Assembly (NCBI GenBank): GCA_009377815.1
Contig: WHTI01000002.1
Coordinates: 1-64,000 of the forward strand
DNA length: 64,000 nucleotides
DNA from: Actinomycetota bacterium
GTDB lineage: Bacteria; Actinomycetota; CADDZG01; WHSQ01
Reading direction: 5' to 3'
A program made the position numbers and the translations under genes. The notes under the pieces were generated by a model, which ran no database searches, was not told the DNA's origin, and worked only from the letters and a program-made list of their open reading frames with translations. How positions within the stretch are numbered: position 1 is the first letter of the stretch; the number at the start of each line of letters is the position of its first letter. This document shows, piece by piece, positions 46,665 to 56,229 of the stretch.

Positions 46665-47728
46665 AGGGCAGAAAGAGTCTCCGTTTCCACGGACTTTCGT
46701 ATCACCTGCCACTAGTTGTCTCTTTGCTTGTCGTCCTTCTGGTTGGTTTGTTGGGTGCGGCCTTCGCTCCCTTGGTACTCCAGAGAACGGTCACGAGCAT
46801 GATGATCGCCGTTGTCTTGGCGGTTGGGCTCTATATCTTCAGTGGAAACAGCGGAATCTTGTCCTTTGGCCACATGAGTTTCATGGCCGTTGGCGCTTAC
46901 GTCACCTCTTGGTTGACGATTCCTGCCAACCTTAAGGCACTCTTCTTTTCGTTTCCCGGCCCTTTGGACTTTCTCTACACGCTTAATGTCCCACCCTGGG
47001 CCGGGCTGCTCGCGGGCGTCTTCATTGCCGCAGTGGTGGGATTGGTTACCGGGTCGATATTGATGCGATTGTCAGATATCGAAGCCTCCATCGCCACCCT
47101 GTCGCTATTGCTCATCGTCAATGTCGTGGCTTCCAACTGGCAGGGGGTGACGCAGGGACAACGGACGATGGTCGGCGTTCCGCAAGTGGTTGAGATTGGC
47201 AACTCTATGGTTTGTGCGATCCTGGCGATTCTGATTGCCTATCTATATCAGCGGTCTCGATCTGGGCAGAGGTTGAGGGCTTCCCGCGAAGATGAAAATG
47301 CTGCTGCGGTATTGGGTGTCAGAGTGAGCCTGGAGCGTCTCGTCGCGTTCACGATCAGCGCCGGCGTGGTCGGTGCGGGTGGGGTGCTATATGCCCACTT
47401 CTCATCTGGGTTCAGTCCGAACCATTTCTTTCTTCAGAGAACCTTCTTGATCGTTGCAATGGTAATTGTTGGCGGAAGACACAGCCTTCCGGGTGTCGTT
47501 ACCGGGGTGTTTGTGATCACCATAGTGGCGGAGGTTCTGCGCAAGGTGGAAGAGGGCGTGGTGCTCTTTGGAGTTTCGATCAATGCTCCAACTGGAATGG
47601 GTGATGTCGCGTTGGGTTTGTTCCTGCTCGCGGTTCTGGTTTGGAGACCAGAGGGGATTATTGGGCCTGCGGAGATAAGATGGCCCTCTCGCAACAAAGG
47701 CGCTGCTCGTGAGGTCGAGACGAATTAG
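46661..47728 (+). CDS. Branched-chain-type ABC permease (LivM-like)
   Basis: GNSGILSFGHMSFMAVGAYV, SREDENAAAVLGV, GGRHSLPGVVTGVFV. Confidence 0.92.
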   Translation: MKGRKSLRFHGLSYHLPLVVSLLVVLLVGLLGAAFAPLVLQRTVTSMMIAVVLAVGLYIFSGNSGILSFGHMSFMAVGAYVTSWLTIPANLKALFFSFPGPLDFLYTLNVPPWAGLLAGVFIAAVVGLVTGSILMRLSDIEASIATLSLLLIVNVVASNWQGVTQGQRTMVGVPQVVEIGNSMVCAILAILIAYLYQRSRSGQRLRASREDENAAAVLGVRVSLERLVAFTISAGVVGAGGVLYAHFSSGFSPNHFFLQRTFLIVAMVIVGGRHSLPGVVTGVFVITIVAEVLRKVEEGVVLFGVSINAPTGMGDVALGLFLLAVLVWRPEGIIGPAEIRWPSRNKGAAREVETN

Positions 47729-47983
47729 GCGATGGAGGCGCCATACTCTCTGGGAATATTGAAACTCACAAAGCTAGGCCCGACGAGATGGGACGCTCAC
47801 AACTCAGCTAAGGGCCAGCCGAATTTACGTAACTCCATCAACCGAGCAAGACCAGCTCTATCGACTCCACAAGAAACCACAGAGTGACCTCCATCGATGG
47901 CTCGATACGGACGTTGTCGCGATCGGCGCCACGTCGATAGTCCTTGATGTCGATGTGATCGAGAGGCCTCGCGATCAGGTCAA

Positions 47984-48322
47984 TCACGATACAGCCTGTA
48001 CCGGAACCTCCCATTCCTCGACAGTGACGGCGACGGATTCCTTGGTTGTTGGTCCCATGAAGTTCTTCTCGTCACCTAGTACGACTTCCCACTGGGGGGA
48101 GGTGACGGCGGTTCTAAGCGCCTCCAGGCTGTCGAACCAAACCTCTGCCACTCCATCGTAGGGGGGTTCTTTTCCTGGTATCTCAACGGGGCAGTTCTGC
48201 ACATACCTCTTTACTCCAGGGAGACCCAGGACCAAAGGGGCGTGGTTGTGTCGCCAGTGTTCGATGAACTCCTGGTGCGACATCCCATCTCTTCTCTTCA
48301 GCACCACGATAGATTTCACCAT
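47984..48322 (-). CDS. EthD-family small protein
   Basis: MVKSIVVLKRRDGMSHQEFIEHWRHNHAPLVLGLPGVKRYVQN...YDGVAEVWFDSLEALRTAVTSPQW. Confidence 0.85.
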   Translation of the reverse strand: MVKSIVVLKRRDGMSHQEFIEHWRHNHAPLVLGLPGVKRYVQNCPVEIPGKEPPYDGVAEVWFDSLEALRTAVTSPQWEVVLGDEKNFMGPTTKESVAVTVEEWEVPVQAVS

Positions 48323-48379
48323 TAGGGCTTCTATTCCTTTCTTGTCACGTTGAGTTAGCTTCCGGAGTGTTGCGTTGTC

Positions 48380-50266
48380 CTATGACCCAGCGCGTTGCTT
48401 CGAACGAAGATCTTCGGTTGCTTCTTGATTGATGGAGTACTCCATTATGCGTTCGTCGGTCGTCTCTATGACTGTGGAGTAATCTCTCTTGGCTCCCTCA
48501 ACAGTCACATACCCGTTTTGAACATCTTCGAGGACCCATTCAACGGGTCGACGCCAAGGCTCTTGGTAACCACCTCCCCCGCCCTCCCAGTACCGGATCT
48601 TCCAGCCTGCGGCGACAGGGAAACCTGACCGTTTTACCCCCACAACCACTTCGTCGTCGGTCCCGGCCTTGTAGAGGAGCCCATCGCCTAGATTGCCTGG
48701 TTGGCCGCCGTCGAATCCCCAAGCAGGAATCTCTTCCCGATCTCCCACTACGGAGATCACGCCGTAGGCACCATGCGTCAGCTCAAAGGATCGGTAAATC
48801 CCCATCCCGCCGCGATGCCTCCCGGGTCCAGGGGAGTCGGGGATGAATCCATAACCATCAAAGATGACAGGATAAGCGCGTTCCATCATCTCTATCGGCT
48901 GGTTACGCGTGCCGGAACACAGAAGGCTCATGGCGCTATGGTTGTCTTTCTTCCCAGGTCGAGCACCGTAGCCGCCGGCTGTCCAGTCGTACATCAGGAA
49001 CTCACCACCTCGGCCGGGGCGAGGATCAACGCCTCCAAGTACGAAGTTGCTGATGTTGGCGTTGGCTGCCATCGATCGCTCAGGAAGTACCTGGAGGAAG
49101 CAACCCAGGATGCATCCCGTGACTTTCTCATAGCAGTTGGACACTCCTGCGCTAGTTGCTGCTGGGAATGCTGCAGTCACGATCAAACCATCTGGAGCGA
49201 CTACCTCTACCGCGTTGTAGATGCCCTGATTAACCGGCACATCAGGAAAGATTGCTTTGGTAGCGACTACGACGGCAGACCAAAGCAACGCTCTTGGAAT
49301 GTTCACGGCCCCCAGGGTCTGGCCGGCTGATCGCGAGAAGTCGTATATGACTCGATCCTTCTCCACAGTCATCTCCAAGACGACGGGAAGTCGTTCTCTC
49401 TCGTCAGCCTCGACTCCGGGATCGTAGTCGATGAAGTCGGTAAAATGATAGGTGCCCTCCTTCAACTTACTGAAATGCTTCTCAAGAAGGGAACGGGAGT
49501 GATTCTTGAGTTCCTCCATCTCAGCAACCATGAGATCTCGACCGTACTTTGCAAAGAGAGAGACCATTCGAGCTTCGCCAGTTCGACAGGCCTCAACCAT
49601 TGCAGTGATGTCCCCAACGCTTACGTCCGGAACCCGAATGTTCCTAAGTATTAAGGCCAGAACCTCGTTGTCCAGGACGCCCTCTCTTACAAGATGAATC
49701 GGCGGAACGTAAAGCGCTTCCTCGTAAGCGGACCGGGCGTCGATTTGGAAACTGCCGGGGACTCGACCTCCAGCATCCGACAGATGGACCGAGGAGTGGA
49801 CCATCGCGATTAGCTCACTCTCCCAGTAGAAAGGCATCACCATCCGGAAGTCCTGGCAGTGGGTGCCTCCCAGATATGGGTCGTTCATGATGATTAGGTC
49901 GCCACGCTTTAGATTGGCTTCCCCGATTTGGTCAAGGATCGCTCGGATCGCGAAGGGAAGCGTTCCCACGTGCGTAGGAAGGTCCTCAGTGCCATCTGCG
50001 ATCAGATCCCCAGCTTTGTCGCTTATCGAAGTGCTGAAGTCCCGCCCTTCGCTGACCACCAGTGAAAAGGCGACCTTCTCTAACATCACGCCCATCTCGT
50101 CAACGGCGGCCACGAGAGCATTTCTGAGGATTTCGAAGGTTACGGGATCGATGTCTGCAGACAACTCAGGTGTGCCTCTCAAAGGAGTGCTCCATGGCAT
50201 GTCCCTCTTAGTTAGATGCCGATATTCAGGATAAAAATCATACCCATTGAAGTAGTCTCCGGTCAA
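48380..50266 (-). CDS. Hydantoinase B-type subunit (copy 2)
   Basis: DPVTFEILRNALVAAVDEMGVMLEKVAFSLVVSEGRDFSTSISDKAGDLIADGTEDLPTHVG; close paralog of 41159..42931. Confidence 0.93.
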   Translation of the reverse strand: MTGDYFNGYDFYPEYRHLTKRDMPWSTPLRGTPELSADIDPVTFEILRNALVAAVDEMGVMLEKVAFSLVVSEGRDFSTSISDKAGDLIADGTEDLPTHVGTLPFAIRAILDQIGEANLKRGDLIIMNDPYLGGTHCQDFRMVMPFYWESELIAMVHSSVHLSDAGGRVPGSFQIDARSAYEEALYVPPIHLVREGVLDNEVLALILRNIRVPDVSVGDITAMVEACRTGEARMVSLFAKYGRDLMVAEMEELKNHSRSLLEKHFSKLKEGTYHFTDFIDYDPGVEADERERLPVVLEMTVEKDRVIYDFSRSAGQTLGAVNIPRALLWSAVVVATKAIFPDVPVNQGIYNAVEVVAPDGLIVTAAFPAATSAGVSNCYEKVTGCILGCFLQVLPERSMAANANISNFVLGGVDPRPGRGGEFLMYDWTAGGYGARPGKKDNHSAMSLLCSGTRNQPIEMMERAYPVIFDGYGFIPDSPGPGRHRGGMGIYRSFELTHGAYGVISVVGDREEIPAWGFDGGQPGNLGDGLLYKAGTDDEVVVGVKRSGFPVAAGWKIRYWEGGGGGYQEPWRRPVEWVLEDVQNGYVTVEGAKRDYSTVIETTDERIMEYSINQEATEDLRSKQRAGS

Positions 50267-50288
50267 ACCTCTCGTGACTCATGGAGAA

Positions 50289-50300
50289 TCCATATATGGA
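50289..50300. promoter_or_regulatory. 12-bp palindrome TCCATATATGGA between divergent genes
   Basis: Read directly; intergenic between hyuB copy 2 (-) and acyl-CoA ligase (+). Confidence 0.4.
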
Positions 50301-50375
50301 AATCCTCATGAAGAGTATGATAAATAAGAGGACTTAGATTAGGAGGACTTAGATCGAGCCGGGCTCTGGAGAAAT

Positions 50376-51965
50376 ATGACTGCGAACGCGCTGCTCAGCA
50401 AAGAGGCGATCGAAGGCTACCGCCAACAAGGTTTGTGGAACGCGGCAACGCTCGTCGAGCTCGCTAACCAAGCTCGAGGACCTCATCCCGCCGTTGTTTG
50501 TCAGCGCAACGGAACTATCACGTACTCCGAAATGAACGAGGAGGCCTCTCGCCTGTCACAAGCGCTGGCGGACGAAGGAATCGGACCGGGTTCCGTCGTC
50601 TGTCTTCAGATCCCCAACTGGTATGAATTCGTCCTGTCTCATCTGGCCCTCACTCACCTCGGCGCCGTCACTCTTCCAGTCCTCCCGAGCTTTCGCAGTA
50701 AGGAACTGGAGTACATCATCAACACCGCCCAGGTTTCGGCGGTCATAGGTTCACCCACCTTTGGCTCCAGTCCCGAGTTGTCCTTGTATATGGAGCTGGC
50801 TGAACGCTGTCCTTCGCTTCGCTTCTGGTGGGCCGCGGAGGATCCCGAAGAGGGAGTCAGGCGGCGAGCAGGCGCGGCCAGTGATCGCACTCCCGACGTC
50901 GTGAACTTCGATGACCTTACGATCCTGGTAGCCACCTCCGGGACTACCGGAGATCCCAAACTCGTGGGCCATTCCCACCGGAGCACCCTCGGTGGTGTCT
51001 TGGGCAAGATCGCACGGGAGATCGTCGGCCTCACTGAGGATGATGTCATCTTGATGCCTTCCCCCCTTTCTCACATGACGGGGCTGCTCTACGGCGTGAG
51101 GATGACGATCCTCCTAGGGGCCACTCTGGTCTTGATGGATAGGTGGGAGCCGGAGCAGGCAGCCGACTTGATGGAGAGACACCAAGTGACCTACATGCAG
51201 GGAGCGACTCCTTTCCTCTTCGACCTGGTGCGGACCGATCCCAAACGAACCGAAAGACTCGCCAGTCTGAGTTACTTCACTTGTGGAGGAGCTCCGATCC
51301 CTGAGACTCTGGCGCAAAGCGCGGTAGAGCGTTTCCCGCAGATTTCCTTGATGGCAGCATGGGGACTCAGTGAGACTGGCACTGTCACTCTTGTGCGCCC
51401 AGATGATCCCATTGGGAAAGTCACGGGAACGGATGGCGCCACGGTTCCAGGGTGGGAGGTCCGGATTGTGGATTCCGAGGGTGAACCGGTCGAGGTCGGC
51501 CAAGAAGGAGAGATCGAATGCCGAGGTGCTGCCCTCTTCCACGGCTACTACATGAAGCGCGACTTGACAGAATCGGCGATGCGGAACGGCTGGTTCCGAA
51601 CTGGAGACCGAGGTCGGCTCGACCAAGACGGTTACTTGAGGTGCCTCGACAGACTGAAGGACATCGTGATCAGAGGTGGCCTGAATATATCTCCAATCGA
51701 GATTGAGGAACTTCTGAGACGTCATCCGAAGGTGAAGGATGTTGCGGTCGTTGGAACTCCTGACGACCGGCTGGGAGAGAGGATCTGCGCGGTCGTGGTG
51801 CCGGATGGAGTTGCTCCGTCATTAGACGAGGTCGTTCAGTTTCTGACGAAGATGGGCCTTTCTAAGCAGAAGCTACCAGAGAGCATTGTGGAGGTCGGTG
51901 AGCTCCCGACTTCTCCGACGGGAAAGGTTCAGAAGTTCCTACTTAGAAAGGGGCTGGCGGGTTGA
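50376..51965 (+). CDS. AMP-binding acyl-CoA synthetase/ligase
   Basis: LVATSGTTGDPKLVGHSH, AAWGLSETGTVT, GWFRTGDRGRLDQDGYLRCLDRLKDIVIRGGLNISPIEIEELL, PTSPTGKVQKFLLR. Confidence 0.94.
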   Translation: MTANALLSKEAIEGYRQQGLWNAATLVELANQARGPHPAVVCQRNGTITYSEMNEEASRLSQALADEGIGPGSVVCLQIPNWYEFVLSHLALTHLGAVTLPVLPSFRSKELEYIINTAQVSAVIGSPTFGSSPELSLYMELAERCPSLRFWWAAEDPEEGVRRRAGAASDRTPDVVNFDDLTILVATSGTTGDPKLVGHSHRSTLGGVLGKIAREIVGLTEDDVILMPSPLSHMTGLLYGVRMTILLGATLVLMDRWEPEQAADLMERHQVTYMQGATPFLFDLVRTDPKRTERLASLSYFTCGGAPIPETLAQSAVERFPQISLMAAWGLSETGTVTLVRPDDPIGKVTGTDGATVPGWEVRIVDSEGEPVEVGQEGEIECRGAALFHGYYMKRDLTESAMRNGWFRTGDRGRLDQDGYLRCLDRLKDIVIRGGLNISPIEIEELLRRHPKVKDVAVVGTPDDRLGERICAVVVPDGVAPSLDEVVQFLTKMGLSKQKLPESIVEVGELPTSPTGKVQKFLLRKGLAG

Positions 51966-52008
51966 GGCGGTCTTGCGGTTCGACTCTCTCTGCGCAGGGA
52001 ATCTTCCA

Positions 52009-52806
52009 ATGAGCCAGAGTCTTTGCACCGATCTCGTTGGAGGAGTGCTCACACTTCGCTTGAATCGCCCTGGACAGATGAATGCCCTTGATTCGGAGTT
52101 GATTGCCGCTTTAGGCGACGAGATTGCCTCTGCTTCGCTGAACCGTGATGTGAGGGTTCTGTTGCTGACGGGCAGTGGTTCAGCGTTTTGCGCGGGCGCA
52201 GACTTGGACGAGGCCCGGGGTCTATCAAAGGATCCGAAAGACTTCGAAACCTGGCTCTACTCATGGAAAAAGACCTTCTCCCGATTGGAAACGATTGGCA
52301 AACCGACTTTGGCGGTCGTGGACGGGTGGGCTTTGGCGGGTGGTCTGGAGCTGGCTCTCGCATGTGACATCGTCATCGCATCTGAGTCTTCTCGTCTCGG
52401 TGACGTTCACATACGCCACGGCCTGGTGCCGGGTGGTGGGGGCACTGTACGGCTTCCGGATGCCGTTGGTCGCAGAGTCGCTAGGTGGCTGATGTTCACT
52501 GGAGCGATCATCACTGCACGCGAAGCAATGGGGATCGGTCTGGTCCAAGCGGTGTTCTCCGATGACGAGTTCAACGTCAAGGTCCAGGAACTGGCTGCCG
52601 GAATCTCTAGAGCAAGTGCTCCTGCTCTGGCTTTCATGAAGGAAATGACTCGAGTGGGGGGAGATACGAGCGACTTGCTCAGTGCTGAGATCGATCAGGG
52701 TGTTCTGATTCTCTGTGGAATCGACGCCAAGGAGGGACTGGAGTCTTTCGTCGGGAAGCGCACTCCGCGGTTCTCAGAAGCACCTCTGTCCGTGGAGCTT
52801 CCCTAA
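52009..52806 (+). CDS. Enoyl-CoA hydratase/isomerase family
   Basis: GVLTLRLNRPGQMNALDSELI, GSAFCAGADLDEARG, VVDGWALAGGLELALACDIVIASE. Confidence 0.92.
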   Translation: MSQSLCTDLVGGVLTLRLNRPGQMNALDSELIAALGDEIASASLNRDVRVLLLTGSGSAFCAGADLDEARGLSKDPKDFETWLYSWKKTFSRLETIGKPTLAVVDGWALAGGLELALACDIVIASESSRLGDVHIRHGLVPGGGGTVRLPDAVGRRVARWLMFTGAIITAREAMGIGLVQAVFSDDEFNVKVQELAAGISRASAPALAFMKEMTRVGGDTSDLLSAEIDQGVLILCGIDAKEGLESFVGKRTPRFSEAPLSVELP

Positions 52807-52817
52807 AGGAGGGCTCG

Positions 52818-53585
52818 ATGAGCAACGACCAACAGATTGAGGGTCTTTCCCTCGAGGGTAAGACCGCTGTGGTAACGGGTGCAGCGGGAGGTATCGGTTC
52901 CGTAATTGCACAGGATCTCGCCAGGCTTGGGGCCCAGGTTGTGGTTTGTGACATCAGGGTCACTAGCGCTTATGAGGTCGCTTCGAACCTGCCAAATGCT
53001 TCGGCAGTTGAAATCGACCTCGGAGATCCAGGCAGTGTGGCGTCGGCGATTGGAGTTATCAAAGAGAACGTAGGTTCCGTGGACGTTCTTGTGAACAATG
53101 CGGGTTGGGATCAGGTCGGCCCTTTCCTCGAGTCAGACCCCGCTGTATGGGAGAAACTGGTCGCCATCAACCTGAAAGGACCCATTCAACTGACCCACGG
53201 TCTTCTTCCAGACATGGTTGAGGCGGGTTGGGGCCGGTTGATCTTCATCTCATCCGATGCAGCAAGAGTTGGCTCCAGCGGGGAAGCCGTGTACTCGGCC
53301 TGCAAGGGCGGGATCATGGCCTTCGCTAAGACTCTCGCGCGGGAGACGGCTCGATCAGGGATCACTAGCAATACTGTTTGCCCAGGACCTTCCGACACCC
53401 CCCTGCTACGGGAGATAAGCGAAGGAAACCCGAAGTTAGTGGAATCGCTGAAGAGAGCAATTCCTATTGGGCGACTAGGTGAACCTAAGGATATCTCGGG
53501 ATTGGTCTCTTACTTGTGCTCCCCGAGGGCCGCTTACATCACCGGCCAGACCATCAGTGTCAGCGGTGGCTTGACGATGGCTTGA
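52818..53585 (+). CDS. SDR family oxidoreductase
   Basis: KTAVVTGAAGGIGSVIAQDL, AVYSACKGGIMAFAKTLARETARSGITSNTVCPG. Confidence 0.93.
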   Translation: MSNDQQIEGLSLEGKTAVVTGAAGGIGSVIAQDLARLGAQVVVCDIRVTSAYEVASNLPNASAVEIDLGDPGSVASAIGVIKENVGSVDVLVNNAGWDQVGPFLESDPAVWEKLVAINLKGPIQLTHGLLPDMVEAGWGRLIFISSDAARVGSSGEAVYSACKGGIMAFAKTLARETARSGITSNTVCPGPSDTPLLREISEGNPKLVESLKRAIPIGRLGEPKDISGLVSYLCSPRAAYITGQTISVSGGLTMA

Positions 53586-54568
53586 TGGCAACCACCCGCT
53601 CTCTCTTATTGGACTCCCCCTTAAGCATCAAGGCGATGGGCAGCCTCGCTGGGCGCGCCGAGAAGGCGGGCTTCGACAGGATCTGGATCGCCGAAACGGA
53701 TGGCCCAGATGCCTTGGTCACGGCAGCGCTTGTTTCGATGAGAACTAAGCGCGTGCAGATCGGAACTTCGATCGTTCCGTCCTATTCGCGTACTCCGGCC
53801 GTTCTCGGCATGGCGGCAGATACTCTCGCAGGCGCGTTGGAGAACCGTCCATTCATTTTGGGGATCGGCACGGGGGGACAGGCAATCGTCGAGAGATGGC
53901 ACGGTCTTGCCATGGTGAAACCACTCAAGCAGATCGAGGAGAGCGTCCAGATCTTGCGGTCTGTTTTGGCGGGGGACAAGACAGATTTCGTGGGGGAGGC
54001 CCTAACATCCCGCGGGTTTCGCCTCCGCAGACAGGGAGGTGAGGGTGTAAGAATATTCTTGGCTGCGCTTGGCCCGAGAATGCTCTCGCTGGGAAGTCGC
54101 ATCGCGGATGGAGTAATTCTCACCTTAACCCCTGCTCGCCACTTACCCGAGGTTGTCGATCGCATTCGCAAGAAGGTGACAAAAGCAGGGCGCGATCCAG
54201 ACGCAGTGGAGATCGTCTGTCGAGCGCCCGTTGTCGTCGACCCGAACGAAGATTCTGCGTCTGAACGTGCCCGAGCCCACTTGTCCTTCTATCTTCCTTC
54301 ACTTCCTTACAACCGTTACTTGAGCTCTCTTGGCTACTCAGAGGAGTGCGCTCGGTTTCTTGAAGCGTTCAGTGTGGGTGATCGTGTGGCATCGCGAGCA
54401 GCGATCAGTAAGAGGATGCTCGACGATCTAATCGTGCAAGGAAGCAACGAGGAATGTCGCGACCGTCTATCCGACTACCTCAGTGCCGGGATAGACGATC
54501 TCATGGTTTCCCCTGTCTTCAGTGATCCGGTGTCTTCGGAAGTTGACGTGTCAGTGCTCAAACCTTAG
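53585..54568 (+). CDS. LLM-class flavin/F420-dependent oxidoreductase
   Basis: AEKAGFDRIWIAETDGPDALVTAALVSMRTKRVQIGTSIVPSYSRTPAVLGMAADTLA; ATG overlaps SDR stop. Confidence 0.87.
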   Translation: MATTRSLLLDSPLSIKAMGSLAGRAEKAGFDRIWIAETDGPDALVTAALVSMRTKRVQIGTSIVPSYSRTPAVLGMAADTLAGALENRPFILGIGTGGQAIVERWHGLAMVKPLKQIEESVQILRSVLAGDKTDFVGEALTSRGFRLRRQGGEGVRIFLAALGPRMLSLGSRIADGVILTLTPARHLPEVVDRIRKKVTKAGRDPDAVEIVCRAPVVVDPNEDSASERARAHLSFYLPSLPYNRYLSSLGYSEECARFLEAFSVGDRVASRAAISKRMLDDLIVQGSNEECRDRLSDYLSAGIDDLMVSPVFSDPVSSEVDVSVLKP

Positions 54569-54582
54569 AGAGGCGGAGACAA

Positions 54583-55779
54583 GTGGATGCTCAGGCGATC
54601 CTCCAAAGTGAACTAGTTCATCAGCAGGCAGCGGACTTTGTTGATGTCTCGTCGATGTTGACTGATGAGGAGCGGGACGTCCAAGTCTCTGTTCGAAGAT
54701 TGATGGAGGACAAGTGCAAGCCGAACATAGCGGTTCACTTCGAGGAAGGAACTTTCCCGACTGATCTGATCGACGATCTTGCAGCTCTCGGACTCCTGGG
54801 CATGCATTTGACCGGCTACGGCTGCGCGGAGTCGAATTCGGTCTCTTATGGTCTTGCCTGCCTTGAGCTCGAGGCGGCCGACAGCGGGCTTCGCAGTTTC
54901 GTGTCTGTCCAGGGCTCTTTGGCCATGTACTCAATTTGGAGGTTCGGTTCTGACGAGCAGAAGGCGATGTATCTCCCGCAAATGGCGCAGGGAAGTCTTA
55001 TCGGATGTTTTGCCCTAACAGAACCAGACCATGGCAGCGATCCAGGTGGCATGACGACAAAGGCCATTCGCAAGAACGGGAGATGGACGCTTAATGGCAC
55101 GAAGATGTGGATAACGAACGGTGGCCTTGCAGATGTCGCAACAGTCTGGGCGAGGACAGAGGATGGGATACAAGGCTTCTTGTTGCCGATGGATCATCCA
55201 GGGGTAAAGGTTCACGACATCTCTCGGAAGCTGTCACTTCGGGCATCGGTCACGTCCGAGATCGTCTTTGACGATTGTGAGTTAAGAGATGAGTTCGTTC
55301 TTCCGGGAGCCAAAGGACTTCGTGCTGCGCTCTCCTGTCTGGACGAGGCACGTTTCGGGATCGTCTGGGGCGCCTTGGGTGCGGCGCGCGATTCTTTCGA
55401 GTGCGCTCTCGCCTATGCGGGCTCTCGAACCCAGTTCGGCCGTCCGATAGCTTCGTTCCAGCTGACCCAGAAGAAACTGGTGGAGATGGCAATAGAGCTG
55501 AACAAAGGCCTGCTCTTGGCTTTGCACCTGGGAAGGTTAAAAGACAAAGGCCGGCTAACCCCCGAACAGATCAGTCTTGGGAAGCTCACCAACGTGGCCC
55601 AGTCTCTTAAGATATGCAGAGAGGCACGCTCAATTCTCGGCGCAAGCGGGATAACACTCGAATACCCGGTCATGCGTCATATGAACAATCTGGAATCAGT
55701 AGTTACCTACGAGGGTACCCATGAGATGCATACCCTGGTCGTTGGAAAGGGGCTGACGGGAATCGGGGCGTTTGCTTAA
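54583..55779 (+). CDS. Acyl-CoA dehydrogenase
   Basis: FALTEPDHGSDPGGMTTKAIRKNGRWTLNGTKMWITNG, RTQFGRPIASFQLTQKKLVEM, VVTYEGTHEMHTLVVGKGLTG. Confidence 0.93.
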   Translation: MDAQAILQSELVHQQAADFVDVSSMLTDEERDVQVSVRRLMEDKCKPNIAVHFEEGTFPTDLIDDLAALGLLGMHLTGYGCAESNSVSYGLACLELEAADSGLRSFVSVQGSLAMYSIWRFGSDEQKAMYLPQMAQGSLIGCFALTEPDHGSDPGGMTTKAIRKNGRWTLNGTKMWITNGGLADVATVWARTEDGIQGFLLPMDHPGVKVHDISRKLSLRASVTSEIVFDDCELRDEFVLPGAKGLRAALSCLDEARFGIVWGALGAARDSFECALAYAGSRTQFGRPIASFQLTQKKLVEMAIELNKGLLLALHLGRLKDKGRLTPEQISLGKLTNVAQSLKICREARSILGASGITLEYPVMRHMNNLESVVTYEGTHEMHTLVVGKGLTGIGAFA

Positions 55780-56219
55780 CCTGTCCTCGCTGTCTGAAGG
55801 AAGAGATGTAGCGCCCTTATCCCGAGCACGTACGAATCCTTCCGGAAGCCAGCTATGACTCCCACTGATGGAATTGCAGTGTAGGAGATAGGGCCTGGTT
55901 CTCGGGCGTGAATGTTGGTCATGTGGACCTCAACAACCGGATAGTCCACGGCCGAAATCGCGTCCTCAATGGCTCGGCTCGTGTGGCAATACCCGCCAGG
56001 ATTGATTACGGCTCCGACAACGGAACCTATCGCCTCGTGGAGGAGGTCTACTATGACTCCCTCGTGATTTGACTGATGGATAGCGGTTTCGTAACCAAGC
56101 TCTTTCGCTTCCCGGACGATTGCCTCATTGACCTGGTCTAAGGTCGTGGTCCCATATGCTTCCGGCTCACGCGTCCCCAAGAGATTCAGATTCGAACCGT
56201 GGATCACCAGTATGTTCAT
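55776..56219 (-). CDS. Type II 3-dehydroquinate dehydratase-like protein (divergent)
   Basis: MNILVIHGSNLNLLGTREPEAYGTTTLDQVN, AIHQSNHEGVIVDLLHEA, INPGGYCHTSRAIEDAI, VEVHMTNIHAREP. Confidence 0.85.
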   Translation of the reverse strand: MNILVIHGSNLNLLGTREPEAYGTTTLDQVNEAIVREAKELGYETAIHQSNHEGVIVDLLHEAIGSVVGAVINPGGYCHTSRAIEDAISAVDYPVVEVHMTNIHAREPGPISYTAIPSVGVIAGFRKDSYVLGIRALHLFLQTARTG

Positions 56220-56229
56220 CACGCCTCCA

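Noticed and set aside
47729-47983. Intergenic region after livM considered for a riboswitch or sRNA
   Set aside because: No convincing conserved structure; likely just convergent 3' spacing.
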